This document shows, in pieces, positions 1 through 8,431 of a stretch of 55,312 bases of DNA (position 1 is the stretch's first letter; each line of letters opens with the position of its first letter). The notes below the pieces were generated by a model. That model was not told the origin of the DNA. It saw nothing but the letters and a program-made list of their open reading frames with translations, and made no database searches. The translations under genes and the position numbers were made by a program. The stretch spans positions 1-55,312 of the forward strand of contig JBIIJN010000008.1 in the NCBI GenBank assembly GCA_044233745.1, in the 5' to 3' direction. This DNA is from UBA6165 sp044233745 (lineage in GTDB: Bacteria > Bacteroidota > Bacteroidia > Flavobacteriales_D > Crocinitomicaceae).

Positions 1-18
1 CTCCCCCTCTTCTTAGTC

Positions 19-51
19 TGTCATTTCGACGTGTGAAACACGGAGAAATCT
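19..51. repeat. Half-copy of a dispersed palindromic element
   Basis: This stretch begins TGTCATTTCGA and ends GAGAAATCT, the same outer bases as each arm of the large inverted repeat at 32022-32146. Its centre carries a small hairpin, CGTGT-GAA-ACACG (30-42). The flanking sequence to the left is cut by the window edge, so a partner arm may lie outside. Bases 52-150 hold nothing I can recognise. Confidence 0.5.
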
Positions 52-150
52 ATATAAATCAATGCTTTAAATTGAGAATTAGATTCAATATTCAAATTTT
101 AGTGGTACGTTTGCGAATAGTCAAATAGAAAATTTACAAGTTTAAGTGAT

Positions 151-186
151 AAAAAAAGAGCAGATTGTATAACCTGCTCTTTTTTC
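151..186 (-). terminator. Rho-independent terminator, probably bidirectional
   Basis: GAGCAG (158-163) pairs with CTGCTC (174-179) around a 10-base loop. Seven A lie on the left and a T run (180-185) on the right, so the structure can end transcription in either direction. It lies 17 bases past the stop of the minus-strand Omp28-like gene. Confidence 0.75.
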
Positions 187-202
187 GTTTTTGTATTTTG
201 CG

Positions 203-2182
203 TTACTCGATAATTAATTTCTGTGTTATTAGCATACCATCAATGCTTACCTGCACAAAATAAACGCCAGCCTGAAGCAAAGCCGTATTCATTTCAATAA
301 GTTGATTGTCAGACAATACGCCATACGCTCGAGAAGAAATTGTTTTTCCATTGATGTCCAAAACAGCAACTTCAACCGATGCGGCGTTGTCCAAGTTCAA
401 AACCAAGGTGGTTGATGTGCCAGCTGGATTTGGAAACAATGAAACCAAATTCGCGCTTATTGCATGATCATCAATACCCACCAAATCTGCAAGTTTGAAT
501 TTAGAAGCATTGTCAATTCTACCAGTTGGATCCATCATCATACCGATAATATTGATTTTTGTATCATCCCAAGTAGCGGGAAGCGTGAATGTATAAGTTC
601 TTGAGTGCGTTTCACCAGCATTCACAGTGGCTGGAAAACTATTGGCATCACCAGCAAAACTTGGTTCAATTGCACGGGCTACATGGTCATACACCATCAT
701 TGAAGCTGGCACCGGATTGGGCAGCAATTCATAGCCACCCATCACACCGTTGTTTCCATTGGCAAAAGCATTCGACTGTGACCAGCCCGAACCAGAACCC
801 GTAACGCCATCTTCTGTAAGCACACAAGCCAGTTTATAAGCATTGCTTGCATTGGCCTGAAAATTGGCTGAAACCGTAACAGTTAAAACTCTTGTTGCGG
901 CATTGTAGGTTTGTGTCGTTGAGATGAATGCTGTTGGAGCCGTTTGTAAACGAGCATAAAACTGATTGTACATGTTTGAAGGGTCAACACTTGTGCCGCG
1001 GTCTACAACTGCACTAGGATAGCCAGAAACCATGGCGGCAATACCTGCATCATAAGTAGCAACGGTCATTGGGTCGCCATTGTGCACAGCTATACCAACC
1101 CAAAATCCATCAAAATCTTCCTCAAATCTATCCATAAAAACAGCTCCTCTCGGACACCATTGACACCATGTGCCTGTACCCTCTTCACCAACAACCATTT
1201 TACCTGTTGCTGGCACAATTGGATTCACTTGAATGGCAATCGTATTGTCTGTTGATACATCATCCGTTCCGCCGTTCACATTGCTGATTGTAAGCGTTGC
1301 CGTATTGTTGCCTGCAACCAAACTAACGTTAGAAAAATTCACAGTATAATGAGCAAGAGATGCAATATTTACGCCTGTAATATTTTGCACATAATCCATT
1401 CCATTATAGTTCAAAGTAGCTGTAAATGATGTGATTGCGCTTGTGCCTCCATTGGTAACTGATGCCTTTGGAGCAAGCACTTGACCAGCAATATTGCCTG
1501 TCATATTCAAACCACTCGCCACGGCATTCACATTGGATAAAGTGTAAGGTTGCACATCGACCACAACATCATCTACATAATAACGCGCATTGGCATTGTG
1601 TGGGTAAAAATTGATAGATGCCACGCTGTTTAGACCATTGATCCAAACACCTGCAACATTTCCATTGACCAAGGCTTTCCAAACCCCTAAGGTTAAATTG
1701 GCTTCAATGCGAAAAGTAAACCACGTTTCAACAGGATAAGTACCCGTTGCCAATTCAGGTGTGATGCCATCATCAATAGAGAAAGTGCCATCTGCGGCGT
1801 TCCAATTCAAACCCCAAGTAACTCCTGGATTAAGCGCCGATTGGAAATTAATATAGGCTTGTTTTCCTGCTGGAATATACAAAGCACATTCAAAAGTCAA
1901 TATGCCGGAATTGTAAAGCTGACCCAAATTCAACAAAACGTCTTGTGGTCCTCCATTGGTCGAATTTGAATTCAAATACAATGATTTTGAACCGCTTTGA
2001 GCTTGAGCAGTAGAAACAACGCCATCCTCTGCTCCGCCTTCTGTGCCAGACCATGTGGTCCATTGACTGGATTGAGGTCCTAAAGCCCCGGCGTTGTAAG
2101 ACTCAAAGTTGTCAGAAATAAGCTGCGCATGGCTCACATGGATTCCAAACGCAAGTGTCAAAAGAGTAATAGTTTTCTTCAT
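203..2182 (-). CDS. Omp28-like thioredoxin-fold protein with N-terminal lectin-like domain and T9SS sorting domain
   Basis: Secreted multidomain protein of 659 aa. I use the internal ATG at 2182 because it begins a clean signal peptide (MKKTITLLTLAFG, cleavage near HAQ) and because a TACATTTG promoter box lies between it and the longer ORF's start at 2233. After the signal comes a beta-sandwich region resembling concanavalin/LamG folds (about 200 residues), a CARDB-like linker, then an Omp28/thioredoxin-like domain with a C-x-x-C pair (GTWCQWCPRG, roughly 340 residues in). The last 75 residues (SLFPNPAGTST, then LLQAGVYFVQV and LITQKLIIE) are a classic type A T9SS sorting domain, predicting export and surface attachment. 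The molecular function of Omp28-like proteins is not well defined. Confidence 0.85.
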   Translation of the reverse strand: MKKTITLLTLAFGIHVSHAQLISDNFESYNAGALGPQSSQWTTWSGTEGGAEDGVVSTAQAQSGSKSLYLNSNSTNGGPQDVLLNLGQLYNSGILTFECALYIPAGKQAYINFQSALNPGVTWGLNWNAADGTFSIDDGITPELATGTYPVETWFTFRIEANLTLGVWKALVNGNVAGVWINGLNSVASINFYPHNANARYYVDDVVVDVQPYTLSNVNAVASGLNMTGNIAGQVLAPKASVTNGGTSAITSFTATLNYNGMDYVQNITGVNIASLAHYTVNFSNVSLVAGNNTATLTISNVNGGTDDVSTDNTIAIQVNPIVPATGKMVVGEEGTGTWCQWCPRGAVFMDRFEEDFDGFWVGIAVHNGDPMTVATYDAGIAAMVSGYPSAVVDRGTSVDPSNMYNQFYARLQTAPTAFISTTQTYNAATRVLTVTVSANFQANASNAYKLACVLTEDGVTGSGSGWSQSNAFANGNNGVMGGYELLPNPVPASMMVYDHVARAIEPSFAGDANSFPATVNAGETHSRTYTFTLPATWDDTKINIIGMMMDPTGRIDNASKFKLADLVGIDDHAISANLVSLFPNPAGTSTTLVLNLDNAASVEVAVLDINGKTISSRAYGVLSDNQLIEMNTALLQAGVYFVQVSIDGMLITQKLIIE

Positions 2183-2199
2183 GTTTTTCGATTTTTGAT

Positions 2200-2207
2200 C
2201 AAATGTA
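2200..2207 (-). promoter_or_regulatory. -7 promoter box of the Omp28-like gene
   Basis: On the minus strand this reads TACATTTG, a perfect match to the Bacteroidota -7 consensus TAnnTTTG, 17 bases before the ATG at 2182. I do not see a good -33 TTG at the usual spacing. Confidence 0.5.
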
Positions 2208-2362
2208 GAATTAATTGTCTGGTTTTGAGCCATATTTCTACAATCACTTTGGAATCCTAATTTTAGGTGAGTTCGATTTATAAATCTGCATAGGGTTGAG
2301 TAAAATGCAATAGTACTTTTACAATCATTAAGACAAAGTCACGAATTTACAAGGTAAAGCCT

Positions 2363-2370
2363 TAATTTTG
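2363..2370 (+). promoter_or_regulatory. -7 promoter box immediately before the start codon
   Basis: TAATTTTG matches TAnnTTTG and ends four bases before the ATG at 2375. If transcription starts about four bases after the final G, the mRNA begins almost at the start codon. Confidence 0.55.
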
Positions 2371-2374
2371 CACT

Positions 2375-3571
2375 ATGATGAACTGGAACAAACTCAAGCA
2401 GAATACAGGCTTTACATTTGAAATAAAAAGTTTCAATATCATTCTTTTGTCCATTTTTGTTGCTGTTCTCTGGGCTGGATGTATTCAACGCCCCGAAAGC
2501 CGAGGAGATGAAAAGATAAGATTTGTCAAATTTGAACCTTTTGAAATCAAATATGCAAAAGGGTTTTCAGTTCATCAAAGCGACACCAGCGTGTTTATAT
2601 TGATTCACGACCCCAACACACAGCAGATCATTGATTCTTTAAATTTGACTGGGCAAAGCCCCGATGAAGTGCGCTATTTCAATCGGTTGGTTGCACAATC
2701 AACAACGCACTTCGCCTTTTTGCAAAGCATAAATAAACTCGACGGTTTATTGGGCTTATGCGGAATCAAATATTTGGATTCGCTTCAGAAGAAAGCCCTA
2801 CTTTCAACATCTGAAATATGTAATGCGCAGGGAATTGATTTGGAGAAAATTGTGAACCTCAATGCCGATTTGGTGTTTTTGTATCCCTTTGGAGATAAGG
2901 ACAAAGAACAACTTCAGCGATTTGGCATCTCCACCTTATTTTTGACAGAATATATTGAAACATCGCCACTCGCGAGAGCAGAATGGTTGAAATTTTTCGC
3001 TTTGATTTCAGGTCAAGACCCCAATTCTACCAGTTTCGAGCAAATTGAAAACAAGTATCTCAGTTTGATTCAAGAAAAGCGAGAAACCCGACACCATGAA
3101 GCAGGTAAATACAACGATGAAGACCTTTTCAGTGCTGAAAAAACCCTGCCAAAACCAAATTCAGTTGCATTTAACCTGCCCTATGGCGACACTTGGGACA
3201 TGCCCTCTGGAAATTCAATAAGTGCAACCTTGGTAAAAGACGCTGGACTGAGTTATTTTTTGCGCAGCAAAACTGAAACAGGCAACTTGCTTTTTAGATT
3301 GGAGGAAGCTTACCACCATCTTGGAATCACTGAATACTGGGTAATCGTTGCAGAAAGACCAAAAAATTTCAGTCTCGAAGATTTAAAAAAAGAAAATCGC
3401 ATTTATACCACTTTTCCGTCCGTTCAATTCAACAAAGTGATCTTCTGTAACACAAGTACAACTCCTTATTTTTCACAAGGACCGATAGAGCCACACATTT
3501 TATTGCAAGATTTGATCAATTGTGTTGATGGGAATGACACCAACAACAAATATTTCTTTTTATTGAGGTGA
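2375..3571 (+). CDS. Periplasmic binding lipoprotein (BtuF/FecB-like), orphan
   Basis: A 398-aa protein with an N-terminal hydrophobic stretch (about residues 22-36) ending in a lipobox, LWAGC, so probably lipid-anchored. The body resembles cobalamin/iron-siderophore substrate-binding proteins: a strand with VAQSTTHFAFL, an INKLDGLLGL segment like the family's N-lobe, NLNADLVFLYPFG at the lobe hinge, and a C-terminal lobe with SGNSISATLVKDAG. No permease or ATPase gene adjoins it, which is unusual for an ABC system but common for such genes in Flavobacteria. The ligand cannot be told from sequence. ATG at 2375 follows a -7 box directly; ATG at 2378 is an alternative start. Confidence 0.75.
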   Translation: MMNWNKLKQNTGFTFEIKSFNIILLSIFVAVLWAGCIQRPESRGDEKIRFVKFEPFEIKYAKGFSVHQSDTSVFILIHDPNTQQIIDSLNLTGQSPDEVRYFNRLVAQSTTHFAFLQSINKLDGLLGLCGIKYLDSLQKKALLSTSEICNAQGIDLEKIVNLNADLVFLYPFGDKDKEQLQRFGISTLFLTEYIETSPLARAEWLKFFALISGQDPNSTSFEQIENKYLSLIQEKRETRHHEAGKYNDEDLFSAEKTLPKPNSVAFNLPYGDTWDMPSGNSISATLVKDAGLSYFLRSKTETGNLLFRLEEAYHHLGITEYWVIVAERPKNFSLEDLKKENRIYTTFPSVQFNKVIFCNTSTTPYFSQGPIEPHILLQDLINCVDGNDTNNKYFFLLR

Positions 3572-3578
3572 TTCGACG

Positions 3579-4055
3579 CTAGTCACCAAATTTATGCACA
3601 TCTCGGTGCCGTTCTTCAATTTCATCTTTCACCCTTTCGATGGACTTGGTGAGCATAAACACATCCGGCGTTGTATTTTTCTGGAGCCAATAATAGGAAT
3701 CAATTTCACCATCAATGGCTTTGGCCATATGAAGATACACCTGCATATTGTATTTTTCCAACCATTTCAGCGCTGATTCATTGCCTTCTGCTGCATTTAT
3801 AAAAGCCATCAATTGAGGATAACCATTTTGCAAAAGCCAAGACCGCGCTTCATCGTTCAAACGAATGGCCCAACACGCCACCGCCAATTCTTCGAAACCA
3901 TTTTTAGAGAGCCATTCCAAAATTTCTTTATTGCCCTCAATGGCTTTCGACCAAGCCAAAACAATCTTAGGATGATAATCTACTGGATTCATCACCAATT
4001 TAGATGGACCTACTTCGGACTTTTCTGGTTTTTTTTTAAAAAAATTGAATGCCAT
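3579..4055 (-). CDS. Small protein of tandem helical repeats, function unknown
   Basis: A 158-aa soluble protein with no signal peptide or membrane segment. From about residue 28 it has roughly four tandem units of 30-35 residues, each with an A(I)xGNxE-xxxWL core followed by KN or QN (SKAIEGNKEILEWLSKNG, WAIRLNDEARSWLLQNG, INAAEGNESALKWLEKYN, AKAIDGEIDSYYWLQKNT). This looks like an alpha-solenoid, perhaps for protein binding. The N-terminus is lysine-rich. It converges with the upstream lipoprotein gene with only 7 bases between the stops. A TATTTTCG box (4090-4097, minus strand) could be its promoter. I do not recognise a named family. Confidence 0.7.
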   Translation of the reverse strand: MAFNFFKKKPEKSEVGPSKLVMNPVDYHPKIVLAWSKAIEGNKEILEWLSKNGFEELAVACWAIRLNDEARSWLLQNGYPQLMAFINAAEGNESALKWLEKYNMQVYLHMAKAIDGEIDSYYWLQKNTTPDVFMLTKSIERVKDEIEERHRDVHKFGD

Positions 4056-4170
4056 ACCTTCAGTTTATGAGCTTAGTAAAAAGATAACGCGAAAATACAT
4101 GATTTCCAGTACACTTTCGAAACATAAAAGGTCTGTAATCGTTAAATCACAAATAAATACTATTTAATAG

Positions 4171-4198
4171 TTGCAATTCAATAGAAATTGTAGATTTG
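4171..4198 (+). promoter_or_regulatory. Promoter of the glutamate dehydrogenase-transhydrogenase cluster
   Basis: TTG (4171-4173), a 17-base spacer and TAGATTTG (4191-4198) fit the Bacteroidota -33/-7 pattern. The predicted leader before the ATG at 4283 is about 80 bases. Confidence 0.6.
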
Positions 4199-4282
4199 CA
4201 CCGAAATTTTTAGTCGTATTCTTAATGTTTATTTAACGAATTATTTAATACAACCAAAGAAAACAAGTAATACAATTTGACC

Positions 4283-5560
4283 ATGAGCACCGCTGAAAAA
4301 AAGAAGCCAAGCATGTACGAAAGTGTGCAAAAACAATTCGATGCTGCTGCTGACAAAATGGGCTTAAACCCAAACATCCGCAAGATTCTTGCAACAACAA
4401 ACACTGAAATCATCGTGCACTTTCCAGTGCGTTTGGATGATGGAACAGTAGAGGTATTTACAGGATACCGAGTTCAACACAACAACGCCCTTGGGCCTTA
4501 CAAAGGTGGTTTACGCTACCATCCTGATGTAGATATCAACGCCGCTAAGGCTTTGGCTACTTGGATGACGTGGAAAACATCCTTGGCTGGTTTGCCTTAC
4601 GGAGGTGGTAAAGGTGGGGTTCAACTAGACCCTAAAAATTACTCTTTAGGCGAATTGGAGCGCATTACGCGTCGTTTCACATTTGCTTTGGGTGATAATA
4701 TCGGGCCTGAATATGACATCCCTGCTCCAGATGTAAACACCAATGCACAAATGATGGCTTGGATTGCCGACACTTATATGTCGACAAAAAATCCAAATGA
4801 GCGTTCGAAATTCGCGCACGTGGTAACCGGAAAACCTGTTGGTTCTGGTGGTTTGGAAGGTCGCGACCGCGCTACAGGATTGGGTGTTGTAGTTACCATC
4901 AAAGAATGGGCACGTTTGAGAAATATCGACATTAAAGGAAAAAAATACATCGTTCAAGGTTACGGAAATGTGGGTCAATGGGCTGCTCATTTCATGAAAC
5001 AAGAAGGTGCAATTCTCGTTGGTGTTCAAGATGCTTCAGGCACAATCTACAATGAGCACGGCATGGATGCTGATGCACTATTGTTGTATGCCAACACGAA
5101 CGCAGGTGGCGTTGGGGGGTACCCTGATGCGCAAGAAATAGATGGTTCTACTTTCTTCAGCTTGGATTGCGATATTTGCATTCCAGCGGCTTTGGGCAAC
5201 CAAATCACTGAAGAAAATGCACATTTGATTAAAGCCAAAGTAATTGCAGAAGGTGCAAATGGTCCAACAACACCAGAAGGAGACGCTATATTGTTCTCAA
5301 GAGGCATTGATGTTATTCCAGATATTCTATGTAATTCAGGAGGTGTAATTGGAAGCTACTATGAGTGGTTACAAAACAGAAACGGCGAAATTTGGTCGAT
5401 GGAAGATGTAATTGTGCGTCTTGAAGCTCAAATGAAACGTTCTTTGGCCAATGTAGTGAAAGTTGCTACTGAGTATGATTGCGATTGGAGAATGGCTGCA
5501 TACATTCAAGCAATTAAGCGAATTGAACTGGCATACACACAACGCGGTGTATTCCCATAA
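4283..5560 (+). CDS. gdhA: Glu/Leu/Phe/Val dehydrogenase (glutamate dehydrogenase)
   Basis: Catalyses reversible oxidative deamination of glutamate to 2-oxoglutarate and ammonia with NAD(P). The 425-aa length matches the hexameric bacterial enzymes of the RocG/GudB type. Visible: the glycine-rich substrate loop PYGGGKGG (residues 105-112, with the catalytic lysine), PAPDVNT (147-153, with the catalytic aspartate), the Rossmann motif GYGNVG (226-231), and EGANGPTTPEGD near the cofactor site. The start at 4283 is the first ATG; a TTG two codons earlier is less likely. The transhydrogenase alpha gene begins 11 bases downstream, so the enzyme is probably co-expressed with a NADH/NADPH-balancing pump. 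Cofactor specificity is not decided here. Confidence 0.93.
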   Translation: MSTAEKKKPSMYESVQKQFDAAADKMGLNPNIRKILATTNTEIIVHFPVRLDDGTVEVFTGYRVQHNNALGPYKGGLRYHPDVDINAAKALATWMTWKTSLAGLPYGGGKGGVQLDPKNYSLGELERITRRFTFALGDNIGPEYDIPAPDVNTNAQMMAWIADTYMSTKNPNERSKFAHVVTGKPVGSGGLEGRDRATGLGVVVTIKEWARLRNIDIKGKKYIVQGYGNVGQWAAHFMKQEGAILVGVQDASGTIYNEHGMDADALLLYANTNAGGVGGYPDAQEIDGSTFFSLDCDICIPAALGNQITEENAHLIKAKVIAEGANGPTTPEGDAILFSRGIDVIPDILCNSGGVIGSYYEWLQNRNGEIWSMEDVIVRLEAQMKRSLANVVKVATEYDCDWRMAAYIQAIKRIELAYTQRGVFP

Positions 5561-5571
5561 ATAACAATGTT

Positions 5572-6690
5572 TTGAATCGTATTGGAATATTAAAAGAACA
5601 AAATGGAGACCCTAGAGTATGTCTGGGGTCTCTTACTTGTAAAAAGGTAATCCATGATTTGGGTTACGAGGTTTATATTGAAACCAATGCCGGTGCTTCG
5701 GCTGGTTTTATGGATACTGATTACATCGATGCTGGGGCAAAAGTGATGTCGCGCTCCGAAGTAATGGATTCTTGCGATATCCTCATGTTTATCAATCATT
5801 TCCGCTTGCCGATTTGTTTCAACACCAATAAAACGCTTATTGGTATTGTAAATCCGCTATTCAGTCATCACAAACTGAGTGATTTTTATTGTAAAGGACT
5901 TGATTTATATAGTTTGGATTTGTTGCCCCGCACGACCAAAGCACAATCGATGGACGTTCTTTCTTCAATGCAGTCATTATCAGGCTATAAGGCCGTTATC
6001 AAAGCTGCCGAATTAAGCAATGCTGTTTTTCCGATGTTCACAACAGCTGCAGGCACTATTCAACCCGCGAAAGTACTCATTCTCGGTGCAGGTGTTGCAG
6101 GACTTCAAGCCATTGCCACAGCCAAACGATTGGGCGCTATTGTAGAAGCCTTTGATGTGCGTAAAGCTGCTGGCGAAGAAGTTCGAAGTCTTGGCGCAAA
6201 ATTCATAGAAGTTGAAGGTGCTGCCGAAAATCAACAAGCGGGTGGATATGCTGTTGAGCAATCAGAAGAATATCTTCAAAAACAACGCGAGTTAATCGAC
6301 AAACATGTGGCTAGCGCCTCAGTAGTGATATGCACAGCAAACATTCCAGGAAGAAAAGCGCCACTTTTGGTTGAAGCAGATTCTGTGTATAAAATGAAAT
6401 TTGGATCGGTAATTATTGACCTCGCTTCCGAACAAGGTGGCAACTGTGCGCTTACCAACAACGATCAAATTATTGATGTGAACGGCGTAAAAATAGTTGG
6501 CTCATCCTATTTGGCGCGTGAAATTCAAACCACCTCAACACAAATGTTGTCGGGTAATTACTATCAATTCTTAAAACATTTCAAATCCGTACTTAACGAT
6601 GGCGTTGAAGACGACCCCATTGTGAGCGCTTGTCACGTGATAAATGATGGTGCAATCATTAATGATCGTGTGAAAAGTTTTATGCAATAA
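5572..6690 (+). CDS. pntAA: Proton-translocating NAD(P) transhydrogenase, subunit alpha part 1 (NAD-binding)
   Basis: The soluble domain I of the membrane enzyme that couples hydride transfer from NADH to NADP+ to proton entry. In this 372-aa protein I see the N-terminal GILKE, the R-x-x-x-A-Q-x-M-D-x-LSS loop (about 120-133), the nucleotide motif GAGVAG (172-177) and the mobile-loop region around residues 215-235. No ATG gives the expected N-terminus: the frame opens with TTG at 5572. An ATG at 5567 is out of frame by one base across a run of four T. So either TTG is used or a T is missing from this sequence. It lies 11 bases after gdhA in the same cluster. Confidence 0.92.
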   Translation: MNRIGILKEQNGDPRVCLGSLTCKKVIHDLGYEVYIETNAGASAGFMDTDYIDAGAKVMSRSEVMDSCDILMFINHFRLPICFNTNKTLIGIVNPLFSHHKLSDFYCKGLDLYSLDLLPRTTKAQSMDVLSSMQSLSGYKAVIKAAELSNAVFPMFTTAAGTIQPAKVLILGAGVAGLQAIATAKRLGAIVEAFDVRKAAGEEVRSLGAKFIEVEGAAENQQAGGYAVEQSEEYLQKQRELIDKHVASASVVICTANIPGRKAPLLVEADSVYKMKFGSVIIDLASEQGGNCALTNNDQIIDVNGVKIVGSSYLAREIQTTSTQMLSGNYYQFLKHFKSVLNDGVEDDPIVSACHVINDGAIINDRVKSFMQ

Positions 6691-6725
6691 TTTTTCTCCT
6701 TGATTTTTTTTCTTAATCTTGTCAC

Positions 6726-7034
6726 ATGATTGAATTTTTTAACGCAAACGAGCAAATGATATATTTCCTCGTATTGTGCACCTTTTTGGGTGTCGAATTG
6801 ATAGCCAATGTGCCCGCTGTTTTACACACCCCTTTGATGTCGGGTGCCAATGCCATATCAGGAATCATCTTGGTTGGCGCCATCATTATTATGCTCAAAA
6901 TAGATGAGTCGGATTATCTGAGTTTAGCAATAGGCACTGTTGCCGTTTTCCTAGGCATGCTCAACATTGCAGGTGGATTTTTTGTAACTGGCCGAATGTT
7001 GCAGATGTTCTCAAGCAAGAAAAAATCAAAATAA
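6726..7034 (+). CDS. pntAB: NAD(P) transhydrogenase, subunit alpha part 2 (membrane)
   Basis: A short 102-aa membrane protein with three hydrophobic helices (about 11-30, 43-58, 65-90) and a lysine-rich C-terminus. This is the usual small membrane subunit where alpha is split into two genes. It starts 35 bases after pntAA and ends 6 bases before pntB. A near-consensus -7 box, TAATCTTG (6714-6721), ends four bases before its ATG, so it may also have an internal promoter. Confidence 0.92.
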   Translation: MIEFFNANEQMIYFLVLCTFLGVELIANVPAVLHTPLMSGANAISGIILVGAIIIMLKIDESDYLSLAIGTVAVFLGMLNIAGGFFVTGRMLQMFSSKKKSK

Positions 7035-7040
7035 GTTTCC

Positions 7041-8429
7041 ATGATAGCACTTGTAAATTTCACTTATTTGATTGCCATGCTTGGATTTGTGATAGGACTA
7101 AAATTCCTGTCATCTCCAAGTCGCGCCAAAAATGGAAACCTTATTGCGGCTGGAGGCATGGCGCTTGCAGTGTTGGCTACTTTGGTGGGACTCTTCTACG
7201 GCGTTGAAATTTCAGTAGTCAAAATAAGTCTCATTTTTATTGCCATAATTGCTGGATATTTGGTTGGAAAACGCATGTCCGACAAAGTTGAAATGACCGA
7301 AATGCCTCAATTGATTTCGTTTTTCAATGCTATGGGCGGTGGTTGCGCGATGCTCTTAGGTATCATTGAATCGCGCTTAGATGATGCTCCTTCTGCATCG
7401 AATCTATCCCTGATGTGGGCAGGATTAATTATAGGAGCTGCTTCATTTTCTGGCAGTATTGTGGCGTATAGAAAACTTTCTGGTAAGCAAAAAGACAAAA
7501 AAGCAGCTTGGATTATGTGGCTTTCTCGGATTTTATTGCTGGTGTTTATAGCCGCACCTGTATTATACGTTTACGACCTCATTCCTCAAGAACTAGAACT
7601 CATCACAATTCTGCTTTCGATTCTTGGTTTGGTCTATGGAATTATTTTCGTGTTGCCTATTGGTGGTGCCGATATGCCGGTTGTTATTTCTCTGCTGAAT
7701 TCTTTAACTGGCGTTGCAACTGCTTTGGCTGGAATTTTATACGATAGCAGTATCATGATAGCGGGTGGTATTTTTGTTGGTGCGGCAGGTGTGCTGCTTA
7801 CCCTCTTGATGTGCCAAGCCATGAACCGCTCATTGCTGGCGGTAATTGGAGGCAAATTCAAGGCATCCAAAGGTCCTGTGGGTGAAGAAGAAGAAATTGA
7901 AATAAAAACAACCTCTTTTGGCGAAGTTGCAACCAAGCTAGCGTTTGCGAACAAAGTTGCCATTATTCCAGGTTATGGTTTGGCGGTGGCTCAAGCGCAG
8001 CACCTTTGCAAGCAATTACAAAGTTTATTAGAATCTAAAGAAACTGAAGTACATTACATCATACACCCAGTGGCTGGTCGAATGCCAGGACATATGAACG
8101 TGTTGCTGGCAGAAGCCGATGTGCATTACGATATCCTCAAAGAAATGGATGCTGTAAATGACGAAATGAGCAGCTACGATTTGGCGATTATTATTGGCGC
8201 CAACGATGTTGTGAATCCAGCCGCAGAAACAGACGAACACAGTCCAATTTATGGTATGCCCATCATCAAAGCTTACAATTGCCGCGAGGTTGTTGTGATC
8301 AAGCGCGGAATGGCCAAAGGATATGCTGGTGTGGAAAATAAACTTTTTGGCTACGACAATTGCCAACTTTTGTTTGCCGATGCCAAAGATGCTTTGACCG
8401 GAATTATCAACGAATTGAAAGTACTCTAA
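7041..8429 (+). CDS. pntB: NAD(P) transhydrogenase, subunit beta
   Basis: The 462-aa beta subunit: an N-terminal set of about eight or nine membrane helices (residues 1-265) carrying part of the proton path, then the soluble NADP(H)-binding domain III. Domain III shows GYGLAVAQAQ, the HPVAGRMPGHMNVLLAEA segment and GANDVVNPAA, all family hallmarks. It completes a PntAA-PntAB-PntB set with gdhA upstream. The next gene begins 2 bases after its stop. Confidence 0.93.
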   Translation: MIALVNFTYLIAMLGFVIGLKFLSSPSRAKNGNLIAAGGMALAVLATLVGLFYGVEISVVKISLIFIAIIAGYLVGKRMSDKVEMTEMPQLISFFNAMGGGCAMLLGIIESRLDDAPSASNLSLMWAGLIIGAASFSGSIVAYRKLSGKQKDKKAAWIMWLSRILLLVFIAAPVLYVYDLIPQELELITILLSILGLVYGIIFVLPIGGADMPVVISLLNSLTGVATALAGILYDSSIMIAGGIFVGAAGVLLTLLMCQAMNRSLLAVIGGKFKASKGPVGEEEEIEIKTTSFGEVATKLAFANKVAIIPGYGLAVAQAQHLCKQLQSLLESKETEVHYIIHPVAGRMPGHMNVLLAEADVHYDILKEMDAVNDEMSSYDLAIIIGANDVVNPAAETDEHSPIYGMPIIKAYNCREVVVIKRGMAKGYAGVENKLFGYDNCQLLFADAKDALTGIINELKVL

Positions 8430-8431
8430 AG

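Noticed and set aside
2183..2233. Longer start of the Omp28-like gene
   Set aside because: The extension precedes a clean signal peptide and contains the promoter box 2200-2207.
8360..8431. Longer start of the membrane glycosyltransferase inside pntB
   Set aside because: The extra residues are hydrophilic and cysteine/arginine-rich, unlike a GT-C start, and lie wholly within pntB.
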